Below, in pieces: positions 44,640-53,719 of a stretch of DNA of 64,000 bases (the stretch's first letter is position 1; the number at the start of each line of letters is the position of its first letter). Where the stretch lies: positions 211,635 through 275,634 of the forward strand of contig NZ_FOOX01000002.1 of assembly GCF_900113335.1 (NCBI RefSeq). Reading direction: 5' to 3'. The notes below the pieces were generated by a model that saw nothing but the letters and a program-made list of their open reading frames with translations, ran no database searches and had not been told where the DNA came from. The position numbers and the translations under genes are program-made. This DNA comes from Desulfotruncus arcticus DSM 17038. Its GTDB lineage: Bacteria; Bacillota; Desulfotomaculia; Desulfotomaculales; Desulfallaceae.

Positions 44640-45391
44640 TTACCTTCTGGTTCCTTGGTCAGTGCCTTTTTGTCATAGGCCCCGAAGGTGCACATATCAA
44701 CATTTCGGGCATATCGGGTCTTGCCGCCAAAACGTCTTATGCCAAGTTCTTGATCAAAGCAATTCAAGACAGCTATTTAAGCCGTGAAGATGTGGAAGAT
44801 GATAGCGTGGCATTTTTACTGTTCAATGTTAAGGGAAAAGACCTGATGGGCATCCATCTTCCGAATGACTTTGCCGAACCAGGCAGAACCCCTGAGCAGG
44901 TTGCCAAAGAGAAAACGGAAACACTTGCGCTGTATACAGGAATGGGTCTGACACAGGAACCATTCCAACAAGTCAAATACTTTATGCCGAATGGCGCAGA
45001 TGGTAAGAAAGCGCAGTATACCCATTTGCTTGCCGAAGAGTTTCAGGCGTATGTCGATGAGGGCAGAGCCGCGCAATTTACCTTTACATACAGGGAGGAC
45101 AAGGAAGACTTAGATCTCTTCTTCGCCAACGTGGATGATACCAACCAGACAATTGATGCCATCCAAGAATATATCATCGCGGGTCAAGGCGGATTCAATC
45201 TTGTGAACAACTGGAAAGGCTTTCATGATTGTGTTGGGAAGCACTGCGACCCGAAAGAATCCCCCGACACAAAAAAAGAAATTCCGGTTGTTTCATGGAG
45301 GAAGTTCCGACGTATCATTACACAGCATATCAAAGGTTCGCCATTATTTCAAAGCGATGAAAATAAGCTCAATCCTGATAAAATTGGCTGA
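44640..45391 (+). pseudogene. Middle fragment of a HerA/DUF87-type ATPase
   Basis: Open to TGA at 45389-45391. VIGPEGAHINISGISGLAAK then TS gives a P-loop with the GPEGAHxNISGxSG context of HerA-like (DUF87) ATPases, followed by AFLLFNVKGKDL. The N-terminal barrel and the C-terminal helicase motifs are missing. It is fused upstream to the broken response regulator and downstream to a repeat copy, so it is a remnant. No translation start of its own is evident. Confidence 0.55.
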
Positions 45392-45500
45392 GCCTAAGTG
45401 GTCTGTACCTTACATTAACGTAAACGAATGTGGGCGGTCATAATTTGCAACCACTCCTAAATCAAGATATTGGCTTTAATCCTGCTGCATTATAACACAA
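45380..45500. repeat. Duplicated ~120-bp segment, copy 2
   Basis: Matches 22935-23057 (GGCTGAGCCTAAGTGGTCTG, the TTAACGTAAACGAATG core, ATAACACAATCA). It joins the HerA-type fragment to the rph fragment. Confidence 0.75.
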
Positions 45501-45509
45501 TCAGGGGTA

Positions 45510-45715
45510 CTTCCATAAGGGCGTACCTTGAAAAATACGGTATGCGTTGCCCCGGCGAGATCGATATCACCAGGACCCGTTGGAGCGATAAGCCGACCGC
45601 CCTCATCCCCATGATCCTCAGTAATATTAAAAACTATGCGCCGAATTCAAGTCGTGTCATATTTGAGCAGGGACGGCTGGAAGCAGAGCAGAAGGAACGG
45701 GAACTCCTATCCCAT
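45510..45715 (+). pseudogene. rph: Third rph copy, left fragment
   Basis: Encodes IRAYLEKYGMRCPGEIDITR through EQGRLEAEQKERELLS, matching RPH residues ~590-660. Substitutions such as SDKPTALIP and NYAPNSSRVIFE show it is a distinct paralogue. It ends exactly where the right fragment at 46698 resumes, with the toxin-antitoxin pair in between. Confidence 0.85.
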
Positions 45716-45729
45716 ACTAATAATTTAAG

Positions 45730-46149
45730 TTAGGTCCCCGGCAAAATCTGTTTCTTTATTCTATCTGCAAACATAATAAAATCAAAAAGGTGTTTTTCAA
45801 TAATATTTTGTATAATATTTAAATTTATGGACTGATAGTCATGAACCGCGATATTGCGAAAGCCTACCATAGCTTTTAAGCTTGCAGTTAATTTTTGATC
45901 AATAATATTATTTTGATATAACAAGTCAAAGGCTTCCCGGCTGCTTTGGGGAAGGCCCAGGTTTTTCTCGGCAACGATATGCATGGCCAAGTCAATTGAT
46001 GCCTCACAGGATCTTTGGATATTCAGTATAATGGAATCCTGTTTGGTATAATCCTCAAGGTTTTGAGGATTACCGTCATATACTTGATTGATTCTATCCA
46101 GACACCGTTTTATTACCATTATCTTATTTATTATTACATCGTTACTCAT
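45730..46149 (-). CDS. hepT: HepT-type HEPN toxin
   Basis: 139-aa DUF86/HEPN protein. The Rx4-6HxY-type active motif is intact as RNIAVHDY. HepT toxins cleave RNA and are neutralised when the partner MntA transfers AMP groups to a tyrosine beside this motif. Overlaps mntA by 8 bases (antitoxin first). The pair sits inside a ruined rph gene, so it arrived after that gene was dispensable or broke it. Confidence 0.9.
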   Translation of the reverse strand: MSNDVIINKIMVIKRCLDRINQVYDGNPQNLEDYTKQDSIILNIQRSCEASIDLAMHIVAEKNLGLPQSSREAFDLLYQNNIIDQKLTASLKAMVGFRNIAVHDYQSINLNIIQNIIEKHLFDFIMFADRIKKQILPGT

Positions 46150-46549
46150 ACATCGAGCCTCTTCCCGTTATCTTATTCATGACACACCGGCGTTCCTCAT
46201 TAAGCCGGGCATATTTTTTAAGGGTAAGCATATGAAATAATATTCGTTTATCTTCATCCTCACAGTAAATAACTTTTCCTGTTGTCACCACCCTCGCCTG
46301 GAACACAGTTGAGGCATGCCCTAAATCCACCAGGTCCACATCCCTATCAAGTATATCTGCCAACCCCTGTCCAACCATAAATATATAATAGGTACTGTAT
46401 TTTTGTTCTGTTAAAAAAGCTATATCAACATCACTTTCAGGTAGCATATTTCCGGTTATTGCAGAACCGAATATTATTATAAGATAAGGAGATACTTTTT
46501 CCAGCAAATACTGTTTTACCAGGTCAATTTCTTGTTGTGCTAAATACAT
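46142..46549 (-). CDS. mntA: MntA-type nucleotidyltransferase antitoxin
   Basis: 135-aa minimal nucleotidyltransferase with FGSAITGNMLPESDVDIAF, a perfect GS-x10-DxD catalytic motif, and a third Asp in DRDVDLVD. It would AMPylate HepT. First gene of the pair; upstream lies a 12-bp tandem repeat likely used for autoregulation. Confidence 0.9.
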   Translation of the reverse strand: MYLAQQEIDLVKQYLLEKVSPYLIIIFGSAITGNMLPESDVDIAFLTEQKYSTYYIFMVGQGLADILDRDVDLVDLGHASTVFQARVVTTGKVIYCEDEDKRILFHMLTLKKYARLNEERRCVMNKITGRGSMYE

Positions 46550-46578
46550 AATTTACACCGTTCCTAAAAATTTATGCT

Positions 46579-46610
46579 ATTGTACCATATATTGTACCAT
46601 ATATTGTATC
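46579..46610 (-). promoter_or_regulatory. 12-bp tandem repeat upstream of mntA
   Basis: ATTGTACCATAT occurs at 46579-46590 and 46591-46602, followed by a partial third copy. On the minus strand it gives repeated TACAAT-like -10 elements; it may be both promoter and operator. Confidence 0.65.
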
Positions 46611-46697
46611 AGTAACAAACATGAGATGCTAAGACCCCCACTTGGGATAAACAACAGGACTGAGTGCTTCAGTTTCCCAGGTAACGCCGGCGAGTTT

Positions 46698-46792
46698 CTG
46701 GAGCAATTGCCCGGCGGTAAACGAAAGGCAAAAAAAACCAGAAAGATGATCAGCGTTTTGCGTAATGTTGAATTGAAGGGTATGTAGAAATA
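46698..46792 (+). pseudogene. rph: Third rph copy, right fragment
   Basis: Begins LEQLPGGKRKAKKTRKMISV, the residues directly after the left fragment in intact RPH. After LRN it jumps to the last codons (GGGTATGTAGAAAT matches the GYVE end), so about 190 residues including the catalytic His are deleted. Confidence 0.85.
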
Positions 46793-46835
46793 CTATAAAT
46801 TCTAAGGACATAAATTGAAAAAGGAATAAGATAAT

Positions 46836-48434
46836 ATGACAACCGACGCATTAAAACAACAAATCCAAACGACAAATCAAATTACCGGGCAGCGCAAATG
46901 GTGGGCGCTGGCCACCGTCATGGTGACCATGTTCTTTTCCTCCATGGACCAAACCATTATCTCCACCGCCATTCCAACTATTGTTGGGGACTTGCAGGGG
47001 TTTGCCCTGTATGCCTGGGTATTTAGCGCGTACATGTTGACTTCGGCGGTGACCGTTCCGATTTACGGTAAGTTATCCGATGTATACGGGCGGAAGCCCT
47101 TTTACATCTTCGGACTGGTGATGTTTGGAGTTGGGTCGGCCATCTGCGGCCAGGCCGAAACAATGCTGGAATTGGTATTGGCCCGCGGGCTGCAGGGGAT
47201 CGGAGCCGGCGCGATGATGAGTATGCCGCGGGCGACAGTGGGGGACATTTTTAACCCTAAAGAGCGGGGGCGCTGGATGGGGGCCATGGGGGCGGTATTT
47301 GGGGTGTCCAGCATTATCGGCCCCGCGATCGGCGGCTGGATTACCGGCACGTTTTCCTGGCGCTGGGTATTTTATATTAACCTGCCCTTTGCAGTACTGG
47401 CCATTATTGGCGTTGTCCTCTCGTTGCCCAAAGTCCGTGCGGACGAACAAGTCAAGCTCGACTGGCTCGGGTCGGTGCTGCTGGCTACCGGCCTGGTACC
47501 CATTTTACTGGGGTTCACCTGGGCCGGTACGAAGTACGCCTGGACCTCTCCGGTGGAGTTGGTTTTGTTCGGAAGCGGCGCAATTATGCTGGCGTTGTTT
47601 ATTTGGTTTGAGCGCAAGGTTGCCGATCCGATCATAACACCAACTTTGTTCCGCAACCGGATCTTTTCCACTTCTCTCGTGCTCGGGATTCTCGTGTCCA
47701 TGGCGATGTTCGGCAGCGTGATGTTCCTGCCCCTGTTCGTCCAGGGTGTCATCGGCCTGAACCCCCGGGACAGCGGGCTGGTTATGTCGCCCATGATGAT
47801 CAGTTTTATCGTCGGGAGTATCATTTCCGGACAGATTATGACCAAAACGGGAAAATATCGCCTGCTCTCGCATATTAGCGCAGCGGCGATCATCCTGGGT
47901 ACGATTTTGTTAATGACGATGGATATCAATACTGCCTATCCCACCGTTATCGTCAACATGGTGGTACTCGGACTGGGGGTGGGCTCCCTGATGCCGCTGC
48001 TCAATATCGCGGTGCAAAATGCTTTCCCATACCGGATGATGGGCACCGTCAATTCCACCCAGCAATTTGTATCTTCGCTCGGGGGCGTAATTGCCTCTCC
48101 GATCTTCGGATCAATTTTAAACCGCGGGTTCCAGGAGCGCTTTAATGCCGCCCTGCCCGATAAAATAAAGGATCTGGCAGGCGGCATATCTCAGTTCGAG
48201 CCGCAAACCCTGCTGACGCAGCAGGCCCAACAGGCTATCGCCGACCAGTTCGCCCGGTTCGGCGCTGCCGGCCAGGAAATGTATCACCAGCTTTTACACG
48301 CCGTGAAGGTTTCGCTTGCTGCCGGTATCGGCAATCTGTTTGAAGTCGGCCTTGTGTTCGCCGTGCTCTGCTTCATCGGTACATTCTTCCTGCCGGAACG
48401 CACCCTCCAGGGAGATGAGTACTATAACGATTGA
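46836..48434 (+). CDS. MFS drug exporter, DHA2 (EmrB/QacA) family
   Basis: 532-aa proton-driven exporter with 14 helices. Helix-1 region MDQTIISTAIPTIVGDL, motif A GKLSDVYGRKP and motif C GPAIGGWITG are diagnostic. AAAAGGAATAAG precedes the ATG. Its start lies 44 bases after the decayed rph end, so it took the place next to rph debris. A convergent TetR gene downstream may control it. Substrate unknown; multidrug export by family. Confidence 0.92.
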   Translation: MTTDALKQQIQTTNQITGQRKWWALATVMVTMFFSSMDQTIISTAIPTIVGDLQGFALYAWVFSAYMLTSAVTVPIYGKLSDVYGRKPFYIFGLVMFGVGSAICGQAETMLELVLARGLQGIGAGAMMSMPRATVGDIFNPKERGRWMGAMGAVFGVSSIIGPAIGGWITGTFSWRWVFYINLPFAVLAIIGVVLSLPKVRADEQVKLDWLGSVLLATGLVPILLGFTWAGTKYAWTSPVELVLFGSGAIMLALFIWFERKVADPIITPTLFRNRIFSTSLVLGILVSMAMFGSVMFLPLFVQGVIGLNPRDSGLVMSPMMISFIVGSIISGQIMTKTGKYRLLSHISAAAIILGTILLMTMDINTAYPTVIVNMVVLGLGVGSLMPLLNIAVQNAFPYRMMGTVNSTQQFVSSLGGVIASPIFGSILNRGFQERFNAALPDKIKDLAGGISQFEPQTLLTQQAQQAIADQFARFGAAGQEMYHQLLHAVKVSLAAGIGNLFEVGLVFAVLCFIGTFFLPERTLQGDEYYND

Positions 48435-48585
48435 CATCTTCCCATATTACCTCTATTATTTCTATTCACGCTGCTTAAGCTTAAGAAAATTTAATGTATT
48501 TTTAATCTTATTTTCATAAATAGCTGGTAAGATGTATTTAAAGACAAGGATGAGCTTATACCACCTCCTCATTTAACATAAAGGG

Positions 48586-48615
48586 CGGGCAGTGATGAAA
48601 TGTCATCGCTGCCCG
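48586..48615. terminator. Hairpin between convergent mfs and tetR
   Basis: CGGGCAGTGATGA/TCATCGCTGCCCG arms (one G-U), 4-base loop, no T-run. Further on, 48644-48664 is a palindromic ACAAGGGGACAGGTCCCTTG motif. The remaining gap shows nothing. Confidence 0.5.
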
Positions 48616-48674
48616 TCTCCGATTTAAGGCGGGATAAGGGATGAGACAAGGGGACAGGTCCCTTGTTCCGACGC

Positions 48675-49277
48675 TTAAGGTTCTATTCCATTTATAATAA
48701 TTTCTATTCTCCCAAATAGTTCAGATGTTAGCGACTCGCTTAATTTACCCTGCAGCCATGAAAATAGTGTATGAAAATATAAACCGGCTAAAATATCGGC
48801 TGCATGGGTAGTATTTACATCAGAACTAAATTCTCCACGTTGCTTTCCTTCATTTATAATTTTACCTAGAACCACTTGAAAATCTACTATACTTTTCTCG
48901 TCGGAAAGTTTCCGGAGATCTGCATTTTTAAATATTTCTATTACTATAAGATGGGTTATTTCCTTCTCTTCTTCATTGAATCTGGCAAGTATCCGAAAGT
49001 ATTCAAATAGTTTTTCTTTGGCACTTTGAATTTCAATTAGCTTTTCCCCCAAGACTTTATCCAGTAAAACTAATCGTTTTTCTCCTAAGTAAAAAAGTAT
49101 TGCGTTTTTACTGGGAAAGTGGTTAAAAAAGGTTCCCTTGGCTACGTCCGCTTTTTCAGTTATTTCCTCTATAGTTGTTTTATCATAACCTTTTTCCAAA
49201 AAAAGTTCTAAAGCAGCTTTGTATATATTTTCTTTTGTTTGATCTTTTTTTCTTTGACGCCGATTCTCTGTTCTCAA
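48675..49277 (-). CDS. TetR-family regulator
   Basis: 200-aa repressor: HTH ALELFLEKGYDKTTIEEITE then ADVAKGTFFNHFPSKNAIL, followed by a helical ligand domain. TTG start with GGAGGG six bases upstream. Transcribed toward the MFS gene. Upstream, AATGACTATG and GTCACTATGG direct repeats (minus strand, 49300-49345) could be operators; the MFS promoter region has no clear copy. Confidence 0.87.
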   Translation of the reverse strand: MRTENRRQRKKDQTKENIYKAALELFLEKGYDKTTIEEITEKADVAKGTFFNHFPSKNAILFYLGEKRLVLLDKVLGEKLIEIQSAKEKLFEYFRILARFNEEEKEITHLIVIEIFKNADLRKLSDEKSIVDFQVVLGKIINEGKQRGEFSSDVNTTHAADILAGLYFHTLFSWLQGKLSESLTSELFGRIEIIINGIEP

Positions 49278-49527
49278 TTAAAACCCTCCATTAATGACCA
49301 AACCATAGTGACTTTAGTTTAACTTTGAAGCATAGTCATTTTAACAAAAATTCCTCTAAATTTCAAAGATAAATTAACCCATTCTATCTTTTCCTCATAA
49401 CCGGTGCGTCTCTTCTTGACATTATGGCCCTATTTCATTAACAGTACGGCTCAGTATATGTTAACTTAGCGGCTCCCGCACCGAAATATTCAAATAAGTA
49501 ATTTTTGTATAGAGTATAAAATTGAAC

Positions 49528-49545
49528 TATGGTATAATGACCATA
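49528..49545 (+). promoter_or_regulatory. Palindrome over the -10 of nuoD
   Basis: TATGGT-ATAATG-ACCATA contains the TATAAT -10 (49533-49538) inside a perfect palindrome. It shares TATGG/CATAG words with the tetR upstream repeats, so that TetR might also act here. The rest of 49278-49645 shows a CGGTGCG/CGCACCG inverted pair and AT-rich sequence. Confidence 0.5.
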
Positions 49546-49645
49546 ATAAAAAAATATACCGAAGTCATTTTCTTGGTAGAACAAAACCAAGCCCTTAGCC
49601 CCAAGGCGTACAGGTTAATTAATCCGTTAGAGAGGTGAATAGCAA

Positions 49646-50749
49646 GTGTTGAAGACACAACTGTATCATCTAAACCTTGGACCGCAACACCCCGCTACGC
49701 ACGGTGTCTTTCAAATTATTCTCACTTTGGATGGAGAAAGAGTGGTCAAGGCTAAACCGGTTTGCGGTTATCTGCATCGGGGTATTGAAAAATTGGCCGA
49801 AGCTCGCACTTATACGCAAGTAATTCCTTACACGGACAGATTGGATTACTTTGCCGCCATGTTACAAAACTGGGGGTATGTTTTTGCTGTAGAGAGATTA
49901 ATGGGCATTGAGGTGCCTGAAAGAGCTGAATACCTGCGCGTTATCTCGGGAGAGCTATCCCGCTTGACCAGTCATTTGCTTTTTACCGCCACTTATTCAT
50001 TGGACATCGGGGGTTTTACCGGATTTCTTCTGTGTTTTCGAGAGCGGGAGCGGGTAATGGATTTGCTGGAAGAATTAACGGGGTCCAGAATGACTCTCAG
50101 TTACGCCCGCATAGGCGGGGTTGCCGATGATGTTCCTGAAGGATGGTTGGAAAAAGTAAACAAGTTGATGGACGATATGCCCGCCTATATTGACGAATAC
50201 GACGGGCTTATCACCGGCAATGAAATTTTCCAAGTTCGCACCAAACACATAGGTGTTATTTCTTCTGAAATTGCCGTAAATTACAGCCTCAGTGGCCCTT
50301 CACTGCGTGGCTCGGGTGTTGATTATGACCTGCGCAAGGCTAAGCCGTATAGTATTTATGACCGTTTTGATTTTGAAGTACCTCTGGGCAAGCATGGGGA
50401 TTGTTTTGATCGCTATGTTTGCCGGGTCCGGGAGATGCGCCAGTCGGTGCGGATCATCAAACAAGCCGTTAAACAAATTCGGGAAATTGACGGCCCGGTA
50501 AGAGCCAAAGTGCCAAAGGTGCTAAAGCCCCCGAAAGGCGGCATATACGCTGAAATCGAAAGTGCCAAAGGAATTATCGGTTACTACGTTGTTAGTGATG
50601 GCACCGACAGACCTTATCGAGTGCATGTTAGAAGGCCGTCATTCATAAACCTTGGTTATCTGGATGAAATGCTGCGGGGTTGTTTGTTGGCAGATGTAGT
50701 GGCCATTTTGGGTAGTCTTGATATTATTATAGGTGATGTGGACTGTTGA
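49646..50749 (+). CDS. nuoD: Orphan NuoD-like complex I subunit
   Basis: 367-aa homologue of the 49-kDa/NuoD subunit, which lines the quinone site of complex I and descends from the [NiFe]-hydrogenase large subunit. NLGPQHPATHGVFQIIL, GYLHRGIEKLAE and the C-terminal SLDIIIGDVDC match. Length is normal and the frame is intact. GTG start with GAGAGGTGA. No other nuo gene is within 14 kb downstream or on the upstream side of this window. It may serve a scattered complex or be a repurposed paralogue. Confidence 0.88.
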   Translation: MLKTQLYHLNLGPQHPATHGVFQIILTLDGERVVKAKPVCGYLHRGIEKLAEARTYTQVIPYTDRLDYFAAMLQNWGYVFAVERLMGIEVPERAEYLRVISGELSRLTSHLLFTATYSLDIGGFTGFLLCFRERERVMDLLEELTGSRMTLSYARIGGVADDVPEGWLEKVNKLMDDMPAYIDEYDGLITGNEIFQVRTKHIGVISSEIAVNYSLSGPSLRGSGVDYDLRKAKPYSIYDRFDFEVPLGKHGDCFDRYVCRVREMRQSVRIIKQAVKQIREIDGPVRAKVPKVLKPPKGGIYAEIESAKGIIGYYVVSDGTDRPYRVHVRRPSFINLGYLDEMLRGCLLADVVAILGSLDIIIGDVDC

Positions 50750-50974
50750 AATAAAGTTTTAGGCGGATAAATATGCGAAAACAGAGTACCGGAATCAGCG
50801 CTTTATTTTAAATATTTGCTGTTTGTGGCAGGGGTGGATTGGTTATGAGTTCAACCCCCTTTGGGGAAAGATATTTGGGGATTTTATTAGTTTTATCATA
50901 ATTTATATTGATTTTTGGGTTCAAATAATCTAAATTTATAGATAATTACTTTTTATTTTAAAAGGTTGGATGTA

Positions 50975-51625
50975 ATGGAAACCGCGGCAAATTTATTTAA
51001 AATCAATTCAGGTATAGAAGAATATCCCGATCTAAATGAAGAGATACTTGCTGTTTTAAATGGCGCTGTTGATGTTTTAACTACCATTTGTTCGTTAATT
51101 GATTCTTATACAGCCAACCACCAGTTGAGAGTCGCCCAGTTGGCTTGCGCCATTGCAGAAAAAATAGGTATGCCCAAAAAACAAATTCATGGCCTTCAAA
51201 TCGGTTCACTCTTGCATGACATCGGCAAAGTGGCTATTCCCAAAGACATATTGTCCAAGTATGGAGCCATCAGCGAGCATGAATTTGGTATAATTAAATC
51301 TCATCCGCAGAATGGTTATAAAATATTAAGCAAAATAAAGTTTCCATGGCCGGTGCAAAAAATGGTTCTGGAACATCATGAAAGAATGAATGGTACAGGT
51401 TATCCTGTTGGTTTGTTGGGGGATGACATTTTGTTGGAAGCAAGAATTATTGCGGTAGCCGATGTTGTTGAAGCCATTAGCTCACACCGGCCTTACCGGA
51501 GTTCTCTGGGAATGGAGACGGCCATCAATGAAATTCGTGAAAATAAAGGGGTCCTGTATGACGAGCATATAGCAAAAGCATGTATTAGATTAATCATGGA
51601 GGACAATTTTGAATTTTCCTCATAA
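50975..51625 (+). CDS. HD-GYP domain phosphodiesterase
   Basis: 216-aa protein made almost only of an HD-GYP domain: LLHDIGKVAIPKDIL (HD pair) and LEHHERMNGTGYPVGL (GYP). Such enzymes hydrolyse cyclic-di-GMP with a di-iron site. No attached sensor. ATG 50975 chosen with AAAGG 9 bases upstream. Followed by a 20-bp-arm hairpin. The 225-base gap before it has only an 18-codon frame and AT-rich DNA. Confidence 0.88.
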   Translation: METAANLFKINSGIEEYPDLNEEILAVLNGAVDVLTTICSLIDSYTANHQLRVAQLACAIAEKIGMPKKQIHGLQIGSLLHDIGKVAIPKDILSKYGAISEHEFGIIKSHPQNGYKILSKIKFPWPVQKMVLEHHERMNGTGYPVGLLGDDILLEARIIAVADVVEAISSHRPYRSSLGMETAINEIRENKGVLYDEHIAKACIRLIMEDNFEFSS

Positions 51626-51650
51626 CAGCTAAAACAATTTTTACCCATGC

Positions 51651-51696
51651 GCGAAACAAAATGGATTGCCAGATATGGCAATCCATTTTGTTTCGC
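51651..51696. terminator. Long perfect hairpin after the HD-GYP gene
   Basis: 20-bp perfect arms (51651-51670, 51677-51696) with AGATAT loop. No T-run beyond CCCTAAAA; the stem itself is T-rich. Serves as terminator or as transcript end protection. Confidence 0.65.
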
Positions 51697-51825
51697 CCTA
51701 AAACAGGTTTACCCCCCCCTGAACACGGAGGACAGCCAAATGGCAATAGAACCTTGTGGCGAATTTGCCATAAATTACATATTATGGATTGGTTAAAATA
51801 TTACGTTCAGAAAGGGGAACCTAAA

Positions 51826-53427
51826 ATGAGTGCTGAAACATGGTCACCATCTGTAAAAGAGGTTGTTCAAATGGAGACGGCAAACACGAACTTAAACGTG
51901 GCGGAATGCTGTGAAATTGGGCCTACGAGTGCACGGCAGCGTAACCAAGAGGCATTTGAAATTCGACAGGACGCAGCGGTTTTTCAAAGGGACCTGCCTC
52001 TCCCGGGCCATCCCTGCAATGGTGATGAAGATTTATTTCCAAGTAAAATCGGCAGCTATTCCAAGGGGTTACCGCATAATCAACTTGGCGAGGTTAACCT
52101 TAATGCCTATAGGGACTTGATTAGGGCATTATCGACCGGTAACCCGGACGATTTAGAATTCATAACTTTGGGAGGGGTTACCAAGCTTGTCAATCCCCAG
52201 GCCGCTTACGCATTCGATCTGGCGGGACCTGATTCTCATCATTTGGGTATGATTCCGGCGCCGGCCTTCAGCAGCGCCCAGATTGCCGGTGAGATGGCCG
52301 AACTGTACTGGCAGGCGCTAACCCGTGATGTGCCTTTCGCAGATTACGACACCGATCCGCTGACCATCGCTGCTGCCTCTGATCTATCGGATTTTTCAGA
52401 TTTTCGCGGGCCAAAAGTCAATGGAATGGTCACCACGGGGACCTTATTCCGGGGGAATACGCCCGGTGACCTGGTGGGACCTTATATTTCCCAGTTTCTG
52501 TGGCAGGACATTCCCTTCGGGGCCAAAACCATCGTCCAGCAATATCGCACCACGGTGGCCGGCGACGACCACCTGACCTCGTATCAGGATTGGTTGAACA
52601 TCCAAAACGGATTTCCTCCGACAGTCCCGAATGAGTTCGACCCTACGCCTCGTTATATTCGCAGTGGTCGCGATATGGGCGAATATGTTCACCGGGATTT
52701 TCCCTACCAAGAAGGCCTCGGTGCTTGTTTAATTCTGCTCGGTTTTGGGCAGAGCGCGCTGGATCCCTCCAATCCCTATTTGCGTTCGTTAACCCAGGTC
52801 GGTTTTGCCACCTTCGGCGGCCCGCATATTCTGGATTTTGTGGCCCGGGCGGCGCGGACAGCGCTGGAGGCCGCCTGGTTTCAGAAATGGCTGGTCCATC
52901 GCCGGCTCCGGCCCGAGGAATTCGGCGGACGCGTCCAAAACCTTTTAACGGGCGCCGCCAGCTATCCAATTAACCAGGAACTGCTTGATTCACAGGCGGT
53001 TTCTGAAGTCTTCGGCAAATTTGGCACCTACCTGTTACCCCAGGCCTATCCGGAAGGCTGCCCCACCCATCCCGCCTATCCCGCCGGCCACGCCTGTTTT
53101 GCCGGGGCAGGGGTTACCATGCTGAAGGCGTTCTTTAATGAATCCTTTGTTGTCCCCAATCCGGTTGCAGCCAGTTCCGACGGCCTTTCGCTGGTTCCTT
53201 TCCAGGGCCCGCCTTTAACGGTTGGTGGGGAATTGAATAAACTGGCCGCCAATGTCGCCTTTGGCCGCGATTATGCGGGTATCCACTGGCGCTCCGACGG
53301 GATTGAGGGCTTAAAGCTGGGTGAAGCAGTGGCCATTGGGGTTCTGCAGGATTACAGGAACACCTATAATGAGGATTTTCGCGGCTTTACCCTTACCAAG
53401 TTTGACGGGACCCGCATCATTATTTAA
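51826..53427 (+). CDS. Vanadium-dependent haloperoxidase-like protein (PAP2 fold)
   Basis: 533-aa protein with the three vanadate/phosphate-binding motifs in order: KWLVHRRLRPEE (~351), HPAYPAGHACF (~417) and GRDYAGIHWRSD (~481), the last giving the Arg and the His that binds vanadium. The length fits bacterial vanadium haloperoxidases and not small PAP2 phosphatases. No signal peptide is seen. ATG 51826 follows AAAGGGGAACC; upstream in-frame codons run through the hairpin and are rejected. Halogen oxidation needs peroxide, so its use in an anaerobe is unclear. Phosphatase activity is the alternative. Confidence 0.85.
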   Translation: MSAETWSPSVKEVVQMETANTNLNVAECCEIGPTSARQRNQEAFEIRQDAAVFQRDLPLPGHPCNGDEDLFPSKIGSYSKGLPHNQLGEVNLNAYRDLIRALSTGNPDDLEFITLGGVTKLVNPQAAYAFDLAGPDSHHLGMIPAPAFSSAQIAGEMAELYWQALTRDVPFADYDTDPLTIAAASDLSDFSDFRGPKVNGMVTTGTLFRGNTPGDLVGPYISQFLWQDIPFGAKTIVQQYRTTVAGDDHLTSYQDWLNIQNGFPPTVPNEFDPTPRYIRSGRDMGEYVHRDFPYQEGLGACLILLGFGQSALDPSNPYLRSLTQVGFATFGGPHILDFVARAARTALEAAWFQKWLVHRRLRPEEFGGRVQNLLTGAASYPINQELLDSQAVSEVFGKFGTYLLPQAYPEGCPTHPAYPAGHACFAGAGVTMLKAFFNESFVVPNPVAASSDGLSLVPFQGPPLTVGGELNKLAANVAFGRDYAGIHWRSDGIEGLKLGEAVAIGVLQDYRNTYNEDFRGFTLTKFDGTRIII

Positions 53428-53719
53428 TCATTATTTAATCTTCATTGTCTCTAAATTCTCTTTTCGGCCCCACTGGCAGCTAATGTATGTGGTTGAATGC
53501 ATGGCAGGAATATATAGCCAAAATGTAGAACATAAATAAGATTAAAACCTTTCTTCAGCCTCTGAAACCAGCACATATTTAGATATAATTATCAATCCGG
53601 TATTCCTTAACTTTATGCTTTTCATGTGGGGCCTCTGCCTTGTCCTGGAGAAAAAATACCGCTCCTTCTAAAAACCGTTCACATTGGCCCGAAAATGACC
53701 ATTTCAGGGGTGGGACACG

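Noticed and set aside
46579..46610. CRISPR-like short repeat
   Set aside because: Units are 12 bp, directly adjacent, with no spacers.
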